Shown here: positions 14,713 through 22,844 of the stretch, in pieces
Numbering within the stretch: position 1 is the stretch's first letter
Layout of the letters: each line of letters opens with the position of its first letter
From: a virus
DNA: 25,744 nucleotides
Virus record (IMG/VR): IMGVR_UViG_3300031227_000373
Span: 1-25,744 of that record
Strand: one strand, 5' to 3'
Made by a program: the position numbers and the translations under genes
The notes under the pieces: model-generated
Database searches by the model: none
Seen by the model: only the letters and a program-made list of their open reading frames with translations
Told to the model about the DNA's origin: nothing

Positions 14713-15671
14713 TGATTAATACTGCAACTTTTAAGAATTGGCAGGGAGTCGATTATATGACTCCCGATGTCGGTTGGTCAGAAGGTATAACCCCAAATAT
14801 TTCTGCTCATGTAGCTCCCTATCTTCCTTTACTTCGTAAAGAAGAAGAAGCCAAATGCTATATTACTAATAGCACTGGTAAAGTAGTTACTTTTGCTGAA
14901 GATGGTTTTATTATTCCGGCTGGTTATAGAATTGATATGGCTGCTGTTCGTGCCGCTGGCAATGTGACAGCCGCTACACATGCGTACACTGCAATTGATG
15001 TTGCGCAACAGGTAAGGAACTCAAACGGAGATCTTGCTACTTCTGGTGAAAAGGTCGTAGCTTCTATGTTTTCTCTTACGAGTGCTATTACTGGTGCAAC
15101 AGGTAAATCAACAAGACCTGTGGGGACAAGAGATAATAACGTCCAGCATCCGGTTGGTATTGCGCCGTATAACTATTATAGGAATAGTTCGAATAATCTT
15201 ACCCCTCCGGGTTTGGGTTCTGCTAATCCTGTACAAGTAGCTTCTAATAATAGATTGTATAATAGTTCGCCTCAGGAACATGTTGCAATTCTTTGTGACT
15301 ATGTATGCCAGTATGCGATTTGTACTTCCTATGATCCTACTTTTGAAGGTATGGCAGTCTTTATAGATGCTCTTGCAGATATCCATCCTGGTGAGTTTGT
15401 TACTTATGACATCGACTCTAACCTTGCTAAGGCTAATACTTCTACAGCAAGTTTCTTTGATGTTGTGGGTCAGGCTGTAAGGGTAGATACATATTGGCCG
15501 AAGAATTATACTGAGTTTGTTAAAACTCGTTATAGTACTTCGATCTCTGGTTTACCTGCATTTAATGATTTAGATAGAATGCCTGGTACCGCTACGGAAG
15601 GTCTCCCTGCGGAAATGACTTATGCAAACACTACGGTTGGCCTTGTAGTTGTCAACCTCATTCGTTTCTAA
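14712..15671 (+). CDS. Putative head decoration or accessory capsid protein (319 aa)
   Basis: Not recognised as a named family. It lies between the protease-scaffold and the major capsid protein, where phages often encode decoration proteins. The sequence is Asn/Thr/Ser/Ala-rich and mostly beta-prone, with no membrane segment, no signal peptide and four cysteines. Residues 60-80 (VVTFAEDGFIIPAGYRIDMA) and the C-terminal NTTVGLVVVNLIRF resemble compact beta-barrel strands. Its ATG overlaps the previous stop by one base and its stop is 15 bases before the capsid gene, so it is expected to be made in large amounts with the capsid protein. Minor capsid or tail-fibre-like roles cannot be excluded. 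Confidence 0.75.
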   Translation: MINTATFKNWQGVDYMTPDVGWSEGITPNISAHVAPYLPLLRKEEEAKCYITNSTGKVVTFAEDGFIIPAGYRIDMAAVRAAGNVTAATHAYTAIDVAQQVRNSNGDLATSGEKVVASMFSLTSAITGATGKSTRPVGTRDNNVQHPVGIAPYNYYRNSSNNLTPPGLGSANPVQVASNNRLYNSSPQEHVAILCDYVCQYAICTSYDPTFEGMAVFIDALADIHPGEFVTYDIDSNLAKANTSTASFFDVVGQAVRVDTYWPKNYTEFVKTRYSTSISGLPAFNDLDRMPGTATEGLPAEMTYANTTVGLVVVNLIRF

Positions 15672-15686
15672 AAGGAGTAACTTAAA

Positions 15687-16925
15687 ATGAGAAAAAATAT
15701 AACTGAGTATAAAGATTTTGAATTTATGTGGACTAATCGTGGCATTGATATGCACGAGGACCGGTGGAAACTACAGGACGCTCTTAATTTATCAAGGGCT
15801 CCTGAATTCGTTCCAAAGGTGATTAACGAAGCAGTTATTGGTCCTATCGAACCCAATCTGGTTATTACCGGACTTATGGATCATATGCCCTACGAATCTG
15901 GACAGCATATTACGATGCCCGTTATGGGTTCTTTGCAGGGAGAATGGGACGTTGGTCCTCAGGAAGAATTCCGTGAAGTGAACCTCTTCACTGCGGGTGG
16001 TGTGGCTATAAGTTCGGTAGGTAAAACTGGTGCCTCAATCAAATTTGATGAGGAAACAATGCGCTATGGTAAAGCTGGTTTTGGTATTGTTGAACATTAT
16101 ACTACAGAAGTTGTTAAAGCGTTAAGGCGTTATAAGGAACAGAAAGCAGTAAGAATGCTTATGACTACTGGCTTTGTCGCTTATGATAATATGATTCCCT
16201 CAGCTTCGCAATGGGGTAATACTCATGGGCGTGGATTCACTGGTGCTGGTAATGGCTCCTTCATAATGGAAGATTTGCTTCATGCTTCAATCTCTATTAT
16301 GGAAAATGGTTTCAACCCTAACCTTTTAATTATGCATCCTCTTTGCTGGTTAATCTTCATTCAGGATCCTAACTTTAGGCAGTTTGCTCTTAACAGCGGT
16401 GGCGGTGTATTCTTCCAGCGTTGGAATGGCAATGCTGTAGCTCAAGATCCAGTTGCAACAGCGTTGGGTGGAAAAGGTATTTCAGCAGGAAGAACTGTCC
16501 GACCTATGGCAGCTCCTAATGGTACCGCAAGTGATCCCAAAGCAACTGCTATAAATAGAACTGCTACTCCGATAATTCCTAGTTATTTTGGTGGTGGCCC
16601 TATTGATATTATAGTAAGTCCCTTTATGCCTTATGACGAGACCCGTAATGTTACGAGTATTGTTCTGGCCGATAGGGAACAACTGGGTTACTACTTCCTT
16701 GATGAAGAACTCGGTGCTGTGCGAATTGAAGAACCTTTAAGAGATATGTTCAAAATTAGACTGAAAGAGCGTTATAGTTTTGGAATTAAAAACGAAGGTT
16801 TTGGTATCTCTCATATCAGAAATATTAAGGTTGAACCTAATCAGATCGTACTTCCTGCTCAGGCTACTATTCCCGTGAGTGGTAGTTTAAGCGAGATTAG
16901 TACATCCGTTCCGGTTGTTACCTAA
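15687..16925 (+). CDS. Major capsid protein (HK97 fold)
   Basis: The shell-forming protein. A strong AAAGGAG site (15672-15678) precedes the start. Visible pattern of the family: N-terminal arm (1-50); an E-loop-like beta region at about 75-120 (GQHITMPVMGSLQGEWDVG, ISSVGKTGASIKF); the long spine helix at about 133-165 (GIVEHYTTEVVKALRRYKEQ); a P-domain segment with MEDLLHASISIMENGFNPN; and a C-terminal stretch (residues 330-400) running from ILADREQLGYYFLDEELG to FGISHIRNIKVEP. Length (412) fits. No obvious long delta domain is present, in keeping with the separate scaffold-like domain encoded upstream. An intrinsic terminator follows 18 bases after the stop, as expected for a gene needing high and bounded expression. 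Confidence 0.93.
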   Translation: MRKNITEYKDFEFMWTNRGIDMHEDRWKLQDALNLSRAPEFVPKVINEAVIGPIEPNLVITGLMDHMPYESGQHITMPVMGSLQGEWDVGPQEEFREVNLFTAGGVAISSVGKTGASIKFDEETMRYGKAGFGIVEHYTTEVVKALRRYKEQKAVRMLMTTGFVAYDNMIPSASQWGNTHGRGFTGAGNGSFIMEDLLHASISIMENGFNPNLLIMHPLCWLIFIQDPNFRQFALNSGGGVFFQRWNGNAVAQDPVATALGGKGISAGRTVRPMAAPNGTASDPKATAINRTATPIIPSYFGGGPIDIIVSPFMPYDETRNVTSIVLADREQLGYYFLDEELGAVRIEEPLRDMFKIRLKERYSFGIKNEGFGISHIRNIKVEPNQIVLPAQATIPVSGSLSEISTSVPVVT

Positions 16926-16942
16926 AACAAGAAATAAATACT

Positions 16943-16968
16943 TGGCTAGGGGGATCTCCCCCTAGCCA
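16943..16968 (+). terminator. Intrinsic terminator after the major capsid gene
   Basis: A GC-rich perfect hairpin: 11-bp stem (16943-16953 with 16958-16968, TGGCTAGGGGG / CCCCCTAGCCA) and a four-base loop ATCT, followed directly by TTTTAG and a T-rich stretch to about 16986. It is the clearest terminator in the window. No promoter is visible between it and the next gene, so some read-through into the neck and tail genes must occur unless they are transcribed from within the capsid gene. Confidence 0.92.
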
Positions 16969-17012
16969 TTTTAGTTGTAGTTTTTAAAGGAAAAAGGAAA
17001 GAGGTAAGGAAA

Positions 17013-17585
17013 ATGACAGAAGAAAAGAAACCAATCGAAGAGGCTATTGATTATCAAGAAGAGTTATTAAAGTATTCTAAGAAGAAAGGTCAGCTTGACC
17101 TTTATCTTGGAATTGATACTTTTTTCTTCTCTCTTGAAGGCTCAGATCCTAACACAGATTCGATTTTGAAGTTAAGTCAGGAAACATCTGGGCCCGTTAT
17201 TATTAAAGTTAAAGAACTGAGTGATAGTAATAAACAGATTCTTTATAAAGCTATCCAGCTTGGTCAGATTATTTTGACCAAACCAAAAGAAGACCAGAAG
17301 CTTAATTTTGATTCTATCGATGTAGAAATAGAGAGAGGGCTTCCTATGTTTAAGAAAAGAATTTCTCAGCTTGTAGAAAGAGGCCAATTTAAAGATCTTG
17401 ATAAAGCTGCAAAAGATTATTTTATTAGAAATAAATCTCAAAGGAATTTTCAGGTAGATGTAATACTTAAAAGTGGTCTTACTAAATCTACCCAAATTGA
17501 GAATTGTCCTGAAGCTCTTTTAATAGAACGACAAAAGATTGTTCAGGGTCTTGAACTTTTAAGGTTTAGAGTAGAAAAAAAGTAA
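17013..17585 (+). CDS. Hypothetical protein between capsid and neck genes (190 aa)
   Basis: No family recognised. The start follows a purine-rich leader with several possible ribosome-binding sites (AAGGAAAAAGGAAAGAGGTAAGG, ending at about 17008). The protein is charged, Lys-rich, alpha/beta and soluble, with one cysteine. Residues 25-45 (QLDLYLGIDTFFFSLEGS) and 60-70 (VIIKVKELS) look like beta strands; residues 110-140 are helical. It is the first gene after the capsid terminator. Genes at this place in other phages may encode assembly factors or capsid cement, but nothing in the sequence allows a choice. Confidence 0.75.
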   Translation: MTEEKKPIEEAIDYQEELLKYSKKKGQLDLYLGIDTFFFSLEGSDPNTDSILKLSQETSGPVIIKVKELSDSNKQILYKAIQLGQIILTKPKEDQKLNFDSIDVEIERGLPMFKKRISQLVERGQFKDLDKAAKDYFIRNKSQRNFQVDVILKSGLTKSTQIENCPEALLIERQKIVQGLELLRFRVEKK

Positions 17586-17591
17586 GGTGTT

Positions 17592-18617
17592 ATGGCTTTT
17601 ACAGTAACTAAAGTAATTCCCGAAGATGATGACAAGGGTATAGCTTTACTACAAACTATTTCTGCTGAATTTACCGAAGCGGTTGACATTGATTCGGTCA
17701 CTAACGGCCACTTTCTTGTAGCTACTACAGCTAAGAACTTGGTCGCTAGTGGCTCTGATTTTCATTATCTTACAAGAAGTGCAGATTTAAACGATGATAT
17801 TTTATCTTCACCCGAATTTAAAGGTATCCTTAATGGTAACTTTAGTTTTAGTGAGGATTTAAAGACTGTAAGGTTCGATCCTTCTGAACCTATGGAACCG
17901 AATACTTTACATTCGGTTATGTTAAGCAAGGACATTTTAACTAGAACAATTGGTCCTATTGTTACTGGACAGTATGGCCATGACAATCTAGGCACAGGTT
18001 ATATTGCTTTGAAGGGGCCTTATGAAGGCTCTCAGGAAGATACTCTTTGGATTGAGATTGTTACCCCCGGAGCTTTAAGAGTAGCTACATTTAGATACTG
18101 GTACGCCTCTGATCCTTCCTTTGGTTCGGAACCTATTACTTTAGACAATGAAATTGCTATAGAAGATAATATAACAATTCTTTTCGCTGAAGGCGACTAT
18201 AAAACAGATGATGCTTTTAGTGCTTGGTTAAAACCTGGTATAGGTCTTGATGAACTTTATATGTGGACCTTTGCTACAGGAAGCGGCTCTTTGGTTGCTC
18301 CTCCTGAGACTGATAAATCGAGATCACTAATAGGAGTTACATTAACTGAAGCTCAACTTTCTGGATCTCAAACGACATCAGCTTTCGAATTACTTTCAGC
18401 AAATCCTTCTGATTCGGCTGTTGATGTAGATCCTGATACTCGAACATTTATTATGACCTTCAATAAAGAGATTGACCCAACGACCGTTTCGTTAGATAAT
18501 ATAAGTGTTATGGCAAAGCCGATACAAAGTTTGGGTATAAGAGATAAGACAAAATATCCTCAAGTTATCACAGCTTCAGCGTCGGGTAGTAATTTAATAA
18601 TTAGAATCACAGGATAA
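17592..18617 (+). CDS. Structural protein with SbsA/Big_5-like Ig domains, last one truncated
   Basis: Two bacterial Ig-like modules of the Big_5 type are visible. The first begins at about residue 5 (KVIPEDDDKG, ISAEFTEAVDIDSV) and shows LKTVRFDPSEPMEPNTLHSV at 90-109, closing with YMWTFATG at 223-230. The second begins at 265 (FELLSANPSDSAVDVDPDT, FIMTFNKEIDPTTV), but the protein ends at residue 341 in SGSNLIIRITG, before the usual closing strands. A sequence resembling those missing strands occurs at the N-terminus of the protein starting at 19160. Ig-like domains on phage particles are often surface-exposed and may bind carbohydrates or host surfaces; location just before connector genes suggests a head-neck ornament. 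AAGGTG precedes the ATG. The stop (TAA) is three bases from, and in frame with, the next gene. Confidence 0.82.
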   Translation: MAFTVTKVIPEDDDKGIALLQTISAEFTEAVDIDSVTNGHFLVATTAKNLVASGSDFHYLTRSADLNDDILSSPEFKGILNGNFSFSEDLKTVRFDPSEPMEPNTLHSVMLSKDILTRTIGPIVTGQYGHDNLGTGYIALKGPYEGSQEDTLWIEIVTPGALRVATFRYWYASDPSFGSEPITLDNEIAIEDNITILFAEGDYKTDDAFSAWLKPGIGLDELYMWTFATGSGSLVAPPETDKSRSLIGVTLTEAQLSGSQTTSAFELLSANPSDSAVDVDPDTRTFIMTFNKEIDPTTVSLDNISVMAKPIQSLGIRDKTKYPQVITASASGSNLIIRITG

Positions 18618-18620
18618 ATA

Positions 18621-19160
18621 ATGAAAGTATATAATCCCAAGATCGACGAAACTCTGTACAGTCACAATGTAATTGAAACCTTTGATGTCGCTGATACAGT
18701 TATTACTTTTACAGATGTTCACGAAGAGCTTATAGATGGCGCAATTCTCCAACGAACATGGAGCTATAATGTAGCCAATATATTAGTTAGTATTAGTGAG
18801 TGGGTTTTTAGTAATCCTCCTGCTCCTACAGCGGTAACTCCGGCTTCTTTTCAGATTACAGAAGCTACTGCTTTTGAGATAGCTGGTACTAACTTTGGTA
18901 CTGATACTGATAATATTCAGGTCATCTTTCATATTACGACTCCTTCTGGTAATTGGTCAGGGAGATCGTTTAATATCCAAGCTGCTATTACTAGCTGCGC
19001 TGATAATTTGATACAAGGTATTCTAACCTTAAATGATATACCGGATAAACCTGTAATGGCAGGAGCTACTACTACTGTTTCTGTCTTTAGAGTAGATATG
19101 ATGGTCGAATCTAGCGAGTTGGATGCAGCAGTTACAGCAAGACCAGGGAGCGTTTTTTAG
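18621..19160 (+). CDS. IPT/TIG Ig-like domain structural protein (179 aa)
   Basis: Residues 72-155 read as an IPT/TIG-type Ig domain: TAVTPASFQI, then FEIAGTNFGTDTDNIQVIFH with the hallmark GTNFG, then later strands to TTTVSVFRVDM. The N-terminal 60 residues are a separate beta-prone part. An AGGA site at 18611-18614 six bases before the ATG supports independent translation, though the gene is in the same frame as the upstream Big_5 protein and separated by only one TAA and one sense codon. The stop overlaps the GTG start of the connector gene. Probably an exposed virion ornament or neck component; function inferred from the fold only. Confidence 0.78.
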   Translation: MKVYNPKIDETLYSHNVIETFDVADTVITFTDVHEELIDGAILQRTWSYNVANILVSISEWVFSNPPAPTAVTPASFQITEATAFEIAGTNFGTDTDNIQVIFHITTPSGNWSGRSFNIQAAITSCADNLIQGILTLNDIPDKPVMAGATTTVSVFRVDMMVESSELDAAVTARPGSVF

Positions 19161-19810
19161 TGGCACTAGATCAGAATCAAGATGTTACTATATCTATTTC
19201 CGGTTTGCTCTCTGCAACTGGCGATAGCATGTCACCAACTACTGTCGAGTTTATGACAGAGCTTGAGCCTTATTATTCTACTGTAGAAAGAATTCGTATT
19301 GAGATAGGTCCTTACATTACCGATATTACAGATAATGAAATTGCTAGAATTATTTATAATTATTCTTATAGAGCCGACAGACTAAACTTTCTTTCTGAAG
19401 AAATAACTGATACATTTTATCGTTGGCTTGTTCTTGAATATGTTGTTTGTGGAGTTATATATACTCTATTAGGTATAGTAGTTCCTATGAAGGATCCTTC
19501 GCGCTCTCACCAAAAACTATTGGCAGATATGCAGGTTACACTTGGTAAGGCTACACTAACAGTTGCTGACTTAGCTAACAAAGCTAAGGATTGCGTCGAG
19601 ACATTAGAGCAACAAATTAAGAATGGTGGCTACGAAGATCTCTTCCCTGAATATGCTGTTAAGGGAGAGAATGATATTAATAGACCAAGGTTTGGTAGGA
19701 GATGGGATCCTACAGTCGCTCCTGGAACATTACCCGTTGGGAACTTTACGGAAATAATCTTTAGACGAGCTTATAAGACATCTGATCCTACTAACGCAGT
19801 GGATAAGTGA
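19160..19810 (+). CDS. Likely head-tail connector (adaptor) with an N-terminal Big_5 remnant
   Basis: Starts with GTG overlapping the previous stop (TAGTG). Residues 8-35 (VTISISGLLSATGDSMS, then EFMTELEPYY) match the closing strands of a Big_5 domain, whose opening part seems to be at the end of the protein ending at 18617. The remaining 180 residues are mostly helical: DNEIARIIYNYSYRADRL at about 58-75 and the hydrophobic FYRWLVLEYVVCGVIYTLLG, with a basic tail. A helical body of this size, two genes ahead of the tail-completion candidate and after the capsid gene, fits the ring of adaptor proteins that binds the portal (HK97 gp6/SPP1 gp15-like). Position and make-up support this; no signature motif proves it. 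Confidence 0.72.
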   Translation: MALDQNQDVTISISGLLSATGDSMSPTTVEFMTELEPYYSTVERIRIEIGPYITDITDNEIARIIYNYSYRADRLNFLSEEITDTFYRWLVLEYVVCGVIYTLLGIVVPMKDPSRSHQKLLADMQVTLGKATLTVADLANKAKDCVETLEQQIKNGGYEDLFPEYAVKGENDINRPRFGRRWDPTVAPGTLPVGNFTEIIFRRAYKTSDPTNAVDK

Positions 19811-19811
19811 G

Positions 19812-20390
19812 ATGTCGAACTTTTATAACACAATAAATAATGTTACTGAAATCAGCATGAGAGATATGCTGCATGGTATTCTCTATGGTTCTTCTATAGA
19901 TATCCGTAAGGGCCAAACTGTAGTCTTTAGAAGAATGCGGAGAAAAGAAGGGGTTGTTTATCCTTCTAGTGAACAAGACCTAGTCCTCTCTCCTGCTATT
20001 AATCCAGAGACTCAAGTAGCTGATACTGTATATCCTAATCAATGGTCTGATTCAGAAAGATATATGTTTGATGATTATTTAGTTACAACTTATAGAACTA
20101 ATCTTTTTAGTATCTTAGATAGAGAGAAAACATTAGAAGTAGGTTTACTACAAGATACAACCTCTGTATTCTTTTTTGAACATTGGTTAATGCCAACAAG
20201 ATATGACATTATTCTATTGCCCATTTTTGATAAGGATGGTGTAATAGAAAATCCTGTTAGGATTAAAGAACGTTATGATATTAGTATGACAGAACCTCTC
20301 CGTGCTGATACAGGTAGAATAGAATTCTGGAGATGTATTACTAATAAGAATCTCTCTTCAATGATAGAGATAACCCCGGAGTCAACATGA
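19812..20390 (+). CDS. Putative head-closure (stopper) or neck protein
   Basis: A 192-residue, beta-rich protein without cysteine pairs or membrane segments (one Cys, at about 178). Segments such as GQTVVFRRMRRKEG, YMFDDYLVTTYRTNLFSILD and YDIILLPIFDKDG suggest a barrel-like core; head-closure proteins (SPP1 gp16 type) are small beta barrels at this position, between adaptor and tail-completion genes. The start is one base after the previous stop with a weak site (AAGTGAG), and the end overlaps the next gene by four bases (ATGA), so production is coupled. Assignment rests on gene order and predicted fold. Confidence 0.68.
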   Translation: MSNFYNTINNVTEISMRDMLHGILYGSSIDIRKGQTVVFRRMRRKEGVVYPSSEQDLVLSPAINPETQVADTVYPNQWSDSERYMFDDYLVTTYRTNLFSILDREKTLEVGLLQDTTSVFFFEHWLMPTRYDIILLPIFDKDGVIENPVRIKERYDISMTEPLRADTGRIEFWRCITNKNLSSMIEITPEST

Positions 20391-21082
20391 GCGGCGAAAT
20401 CCTTACTAGCCAAGTCGTAGGTTATCCTATTCTAAATCTTGATGCTGCTGTTCCTGGAATAGATTATGCTGGGAAGAGATATGTAGATGTAGCTGGGTGG
20501 TCAGAAATCCTCCGTAATATTATAGAGACGGCAGAAGAAGAGGACGGACTAGATAAGAAGGTTCTTTATACTTCTGAATACGGTGGAATGTTAGATCTCT
20601 CTTCTGAAGATTTTACCTCTAGGGGTTATAATAAATCTAATACTGTAACTTGGAATCATTATAAAAGATTACCTGGTTTGATGGCTAAAGGTCCTCCTAA
20701 TTCTACAGCACCTAGAGCAATAAGACCTATTCAAGAAGATCTAATAGCCTCTACTGATGTTCCTGGATATATGGATACAATTCTAATACATCCTTTTGAT
20801 AATTGGCTTACAGTCATTGGATGGAGCACTAATGTTCTTGAAGCCCAGCGATTAGCAAGATGGTTAGAAAGCTTACTAGTTCGCTATACCTTCTATTTTA
20901 AGGGTAGCGGAATTGTAGATATGTGGTATAATGGACAAGGAGACATACGAAAGAGAGAGAAGCCACAGATATTGTTAGGCTATCCTTTAGATATATGGAT
21001 TCGAACTTACACAGTTTATACTGTTAGACAAAAGACAATTGAAAGATTGAATATTAATTTAGAAATTGCTCAAGGAGAATAA
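20387..21082 (+). CDS. Putative tail-completion or neck protein
   Basis: A 231-residue mixed alpha/beta protein placed directly before the sheath. Its second half carries the pattern of tail-terminator/completion proteins: DVPGYMDTILIHPFDNWLTV, then a helix VLEAQRLARWLESLLVRYTF and closing strands IRTYTVYTVRQKT and RLNINLEIAQ. In contractile phages this protein caps the top of the tube and sheath and joins tail to head. An ATGA overlap ties it to the preceding neck gene and only two bases separate it from the sheath gene. Family-level assignment is by context and secondary-structure impression. Confidence 0.7.
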   Translation: MSGEILTSQVVGYPILNLDAAVPGIDYAGKRYVDVAGWSEILRNIIETAEEEDGLDKKVLYTSEYGGMLDLSSEDFTSRGYNKSNTVTWNHYKRLPGLMAKGPPNSTAPRAIRPIQEDLIASTDVPGYMDTILIHPFDNWLTVIGWSTNVLEAQRLARWLESLLVRYTFYFKGSGIVDMWYNGQGDIRKREKPQILLGYPLDIWIRTYTVYTVRQKTIERLNINLEIAQGE

Positions 21083-21084
21083 TT

Positions 21085-22827
21085 ATGGCTATAAGCATGA
21101 ACATAAATAACCTTCCTCGTGTAGAAGCAAACTTACTGGATGGAAATTTAGGTGTTACATCACCAAATTTAGGTCCTGCTGTTTTAGTTATTGGAACTGG
21201 AACTTCAGGTAGATCGGAGTATATAACTCCTATCGGTAAGTTGGAAGAGGGAGCTATTTATTTTGGTACTGGATCTCTTTCTCAGGGGATTACAGAAGCA
21301 AGAAACGCAGGTGCAAAAAACTTGTATGGTTATCGTATTGGAGCAACCGCTGCAAGTGTTGCGAATATCGGTAACTCGTTAAAGACAGCAGATAAGGGTG
21401 TAACCGTTACAACTGCTTTAAAAGACAATACTATTGGTGATGATTATTATCTCTCTTGGGATGATACTGCTGGTAGATTGAGAGCATGGGATTCGAACGG
21501 AACCTTAATCTATGATAACAATCCCACAGGTCTTGCCGTTGATAATGGCGAGCTTTATGTCGAAGGTGATGTTGACGGTGTTACCGGATCTTCTTTTGGT
21601 ACCTCTACTGTTGGTATTAAGATGTCATTACTTGACGAGACCGTCTCAGGTGGCGTTACAGGCATTGTTTATACTGCTGGTACAGATGGTTCAACACTTA
21701 CTTTAAGAGCGCTCTATGAATTCCTAAACGAAGCCTATAGAGCATTGGTAGATGTGGACCTCGATATAGTAGTTCCGATGGGAGCTTTCTTAGATGATGA
21801 AAATATTGCTGATGATGCAACCTTAGCTGGTACTAGTGAAGATTTCTTAGGTTGGTGTAAAATAACAATCGTAGATGGTGAGTACGTTTATACTTGGAGC
21901 TCTCTTGCTGCAAAGCCTGATGACCACCATGAAGTAAACTTTGCTCATCAATTAGCAGGTTTCTGTTATTATGCAACTAAGAACTTTAATTCCTGTCGTG
22001 GTATTATAGGAGCGAATGCTCCTGATAGTTCTTCGCCTGGTGGTGTATATCGTTGGGTTGGAACTGCTCCTACGAAGGATGTCAATACGGATGTCATTAC
22101 AGTTAATGGTACCGGTCTATTGGGTAATAAGTTCACCGCAGGAACGACCGCAAGAGACCCTGGTTTCTTCGCAACTTCAAGTGGCTTCTTGGATGGCACT
22201 GTTGTAACTGACGCTGGAGAACATAATATAGATATCGGGAAGTATATAGACATTACTCCTGGTTGGCATACTTTCTCCAATACTTATTCTACGACTTCTT
22301 ATATTGCGAATGCAGCGGCTATGTACGGTGGTGCAACATCAAGAATAGCTGCAAATCATGGTACTTATAATATTCGTTTAAGTAATGGTGTTGTAGACTG
22401 GTATAAGCTTCGTATTGAGCAAATGGATGATCTTGCTGGATGTAGCTATACTCCTACGACTTATGATAGATTGCTTGGTCTGATAGCAAAGGATGCTCCT
22501 TCAGCAGCTTTGTCAACTTCAGACTATGCCTTAACTTCTACGGTTCGTATAGCAATAGACTTTGTTAATTCAGCTAGGACTGTTGCTTCTCCGTTTATTG
22601 GATTGCCGTCTTCGACAATACAGAGATCTGCTTTAAAGGGTCAACTTGAAGAGATGATTGGTGATAAGATTACGGCGGAGTATATCAATTCTGGTATTAT
22701 TGCTGTTAACCGAACCGCTTCTTTTACTATATTGGGTGAGTATGATCTTGATTTTCAGATTGTACCTGCATTCCTCTTCCGTAAATTAAATATAAACCTC
22801 GGACTCGTCCGTGATAACGGTTTATAA
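21085..22827 (+). CDS. Contractile tail sheath protein
   Basis: This is the subunit whose contraction drives the tube into the host, and it defines the particle as a myovirus. Signs of the family: N-terminal beta strands including VLVIGTGTSGRSEYITPIG; a large variable middle (residues 100-330, with DYYLSWDDTAGRLRAWDSNG and Ig-like strands) as in long sheaths that carry surface domains; and the conserved C-terminal domain from about 430, ending KITAEYINSGIIAVNRTASF, then DLDFQIVPAFLFRKLNINLG, the standard closing strand that forms the sheath mesh. AAGGAGA precedes the ATG. At 580 residues it sits within the range of long sheaths. The tube gene follows 17 bases later. Confidence 0.92.
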   Translation: MAISMNINNLPRVEANLLDGNLGVTSPNLGPAVLVIGTGTSGRSEYITPIGKLEEGAIYFGTGSLSQGITEARNAGAKNLYGYRIGATAASVANIGNSLKTADKGVTVTTALKDNTIGDDYYLSWDDTAGRLRAWDSNGTLIYDNNPTGLAVDNGELYVEGDVDGVTGSSFGTSTVGIKMSLLDETVSGGVTGIVYTAGTDGSTLTLRALYEFLNEAYRALVDVDLDIVVPMGAFLDDENIADDATLAGTSEDFLGWCKITIVDGEYVYTWSSLAAKPDDHHEVNFAHQLAGFCYYATKNFNSCRGIIGANAPDSSSPGGVYRWVGTAPTKDVNTDVITVNGTGLLGNKFTAGTTARDPGFFATSSGFLDGTVVTDAGEHNIDIGKYIDITPGWHTFSNTYSTTSYIANAAAMYGGATSRIAANHGTYNIRLSNGVVDWYKLRIEQMDDLAGCSYTPTTYDRLLGLIAKDAPSAALSTSDYALTSTVRIAIDFVNSARTVASPFIGLPSSTIQRSALKGQLEEMIGDKITAEYINSGIIAVNRTASFTILGEYDLDFQIVPAFLFRKLNINLGLVRDNGL

Positions 22828-22844
22828 GATAAAAGGAGATTAAA

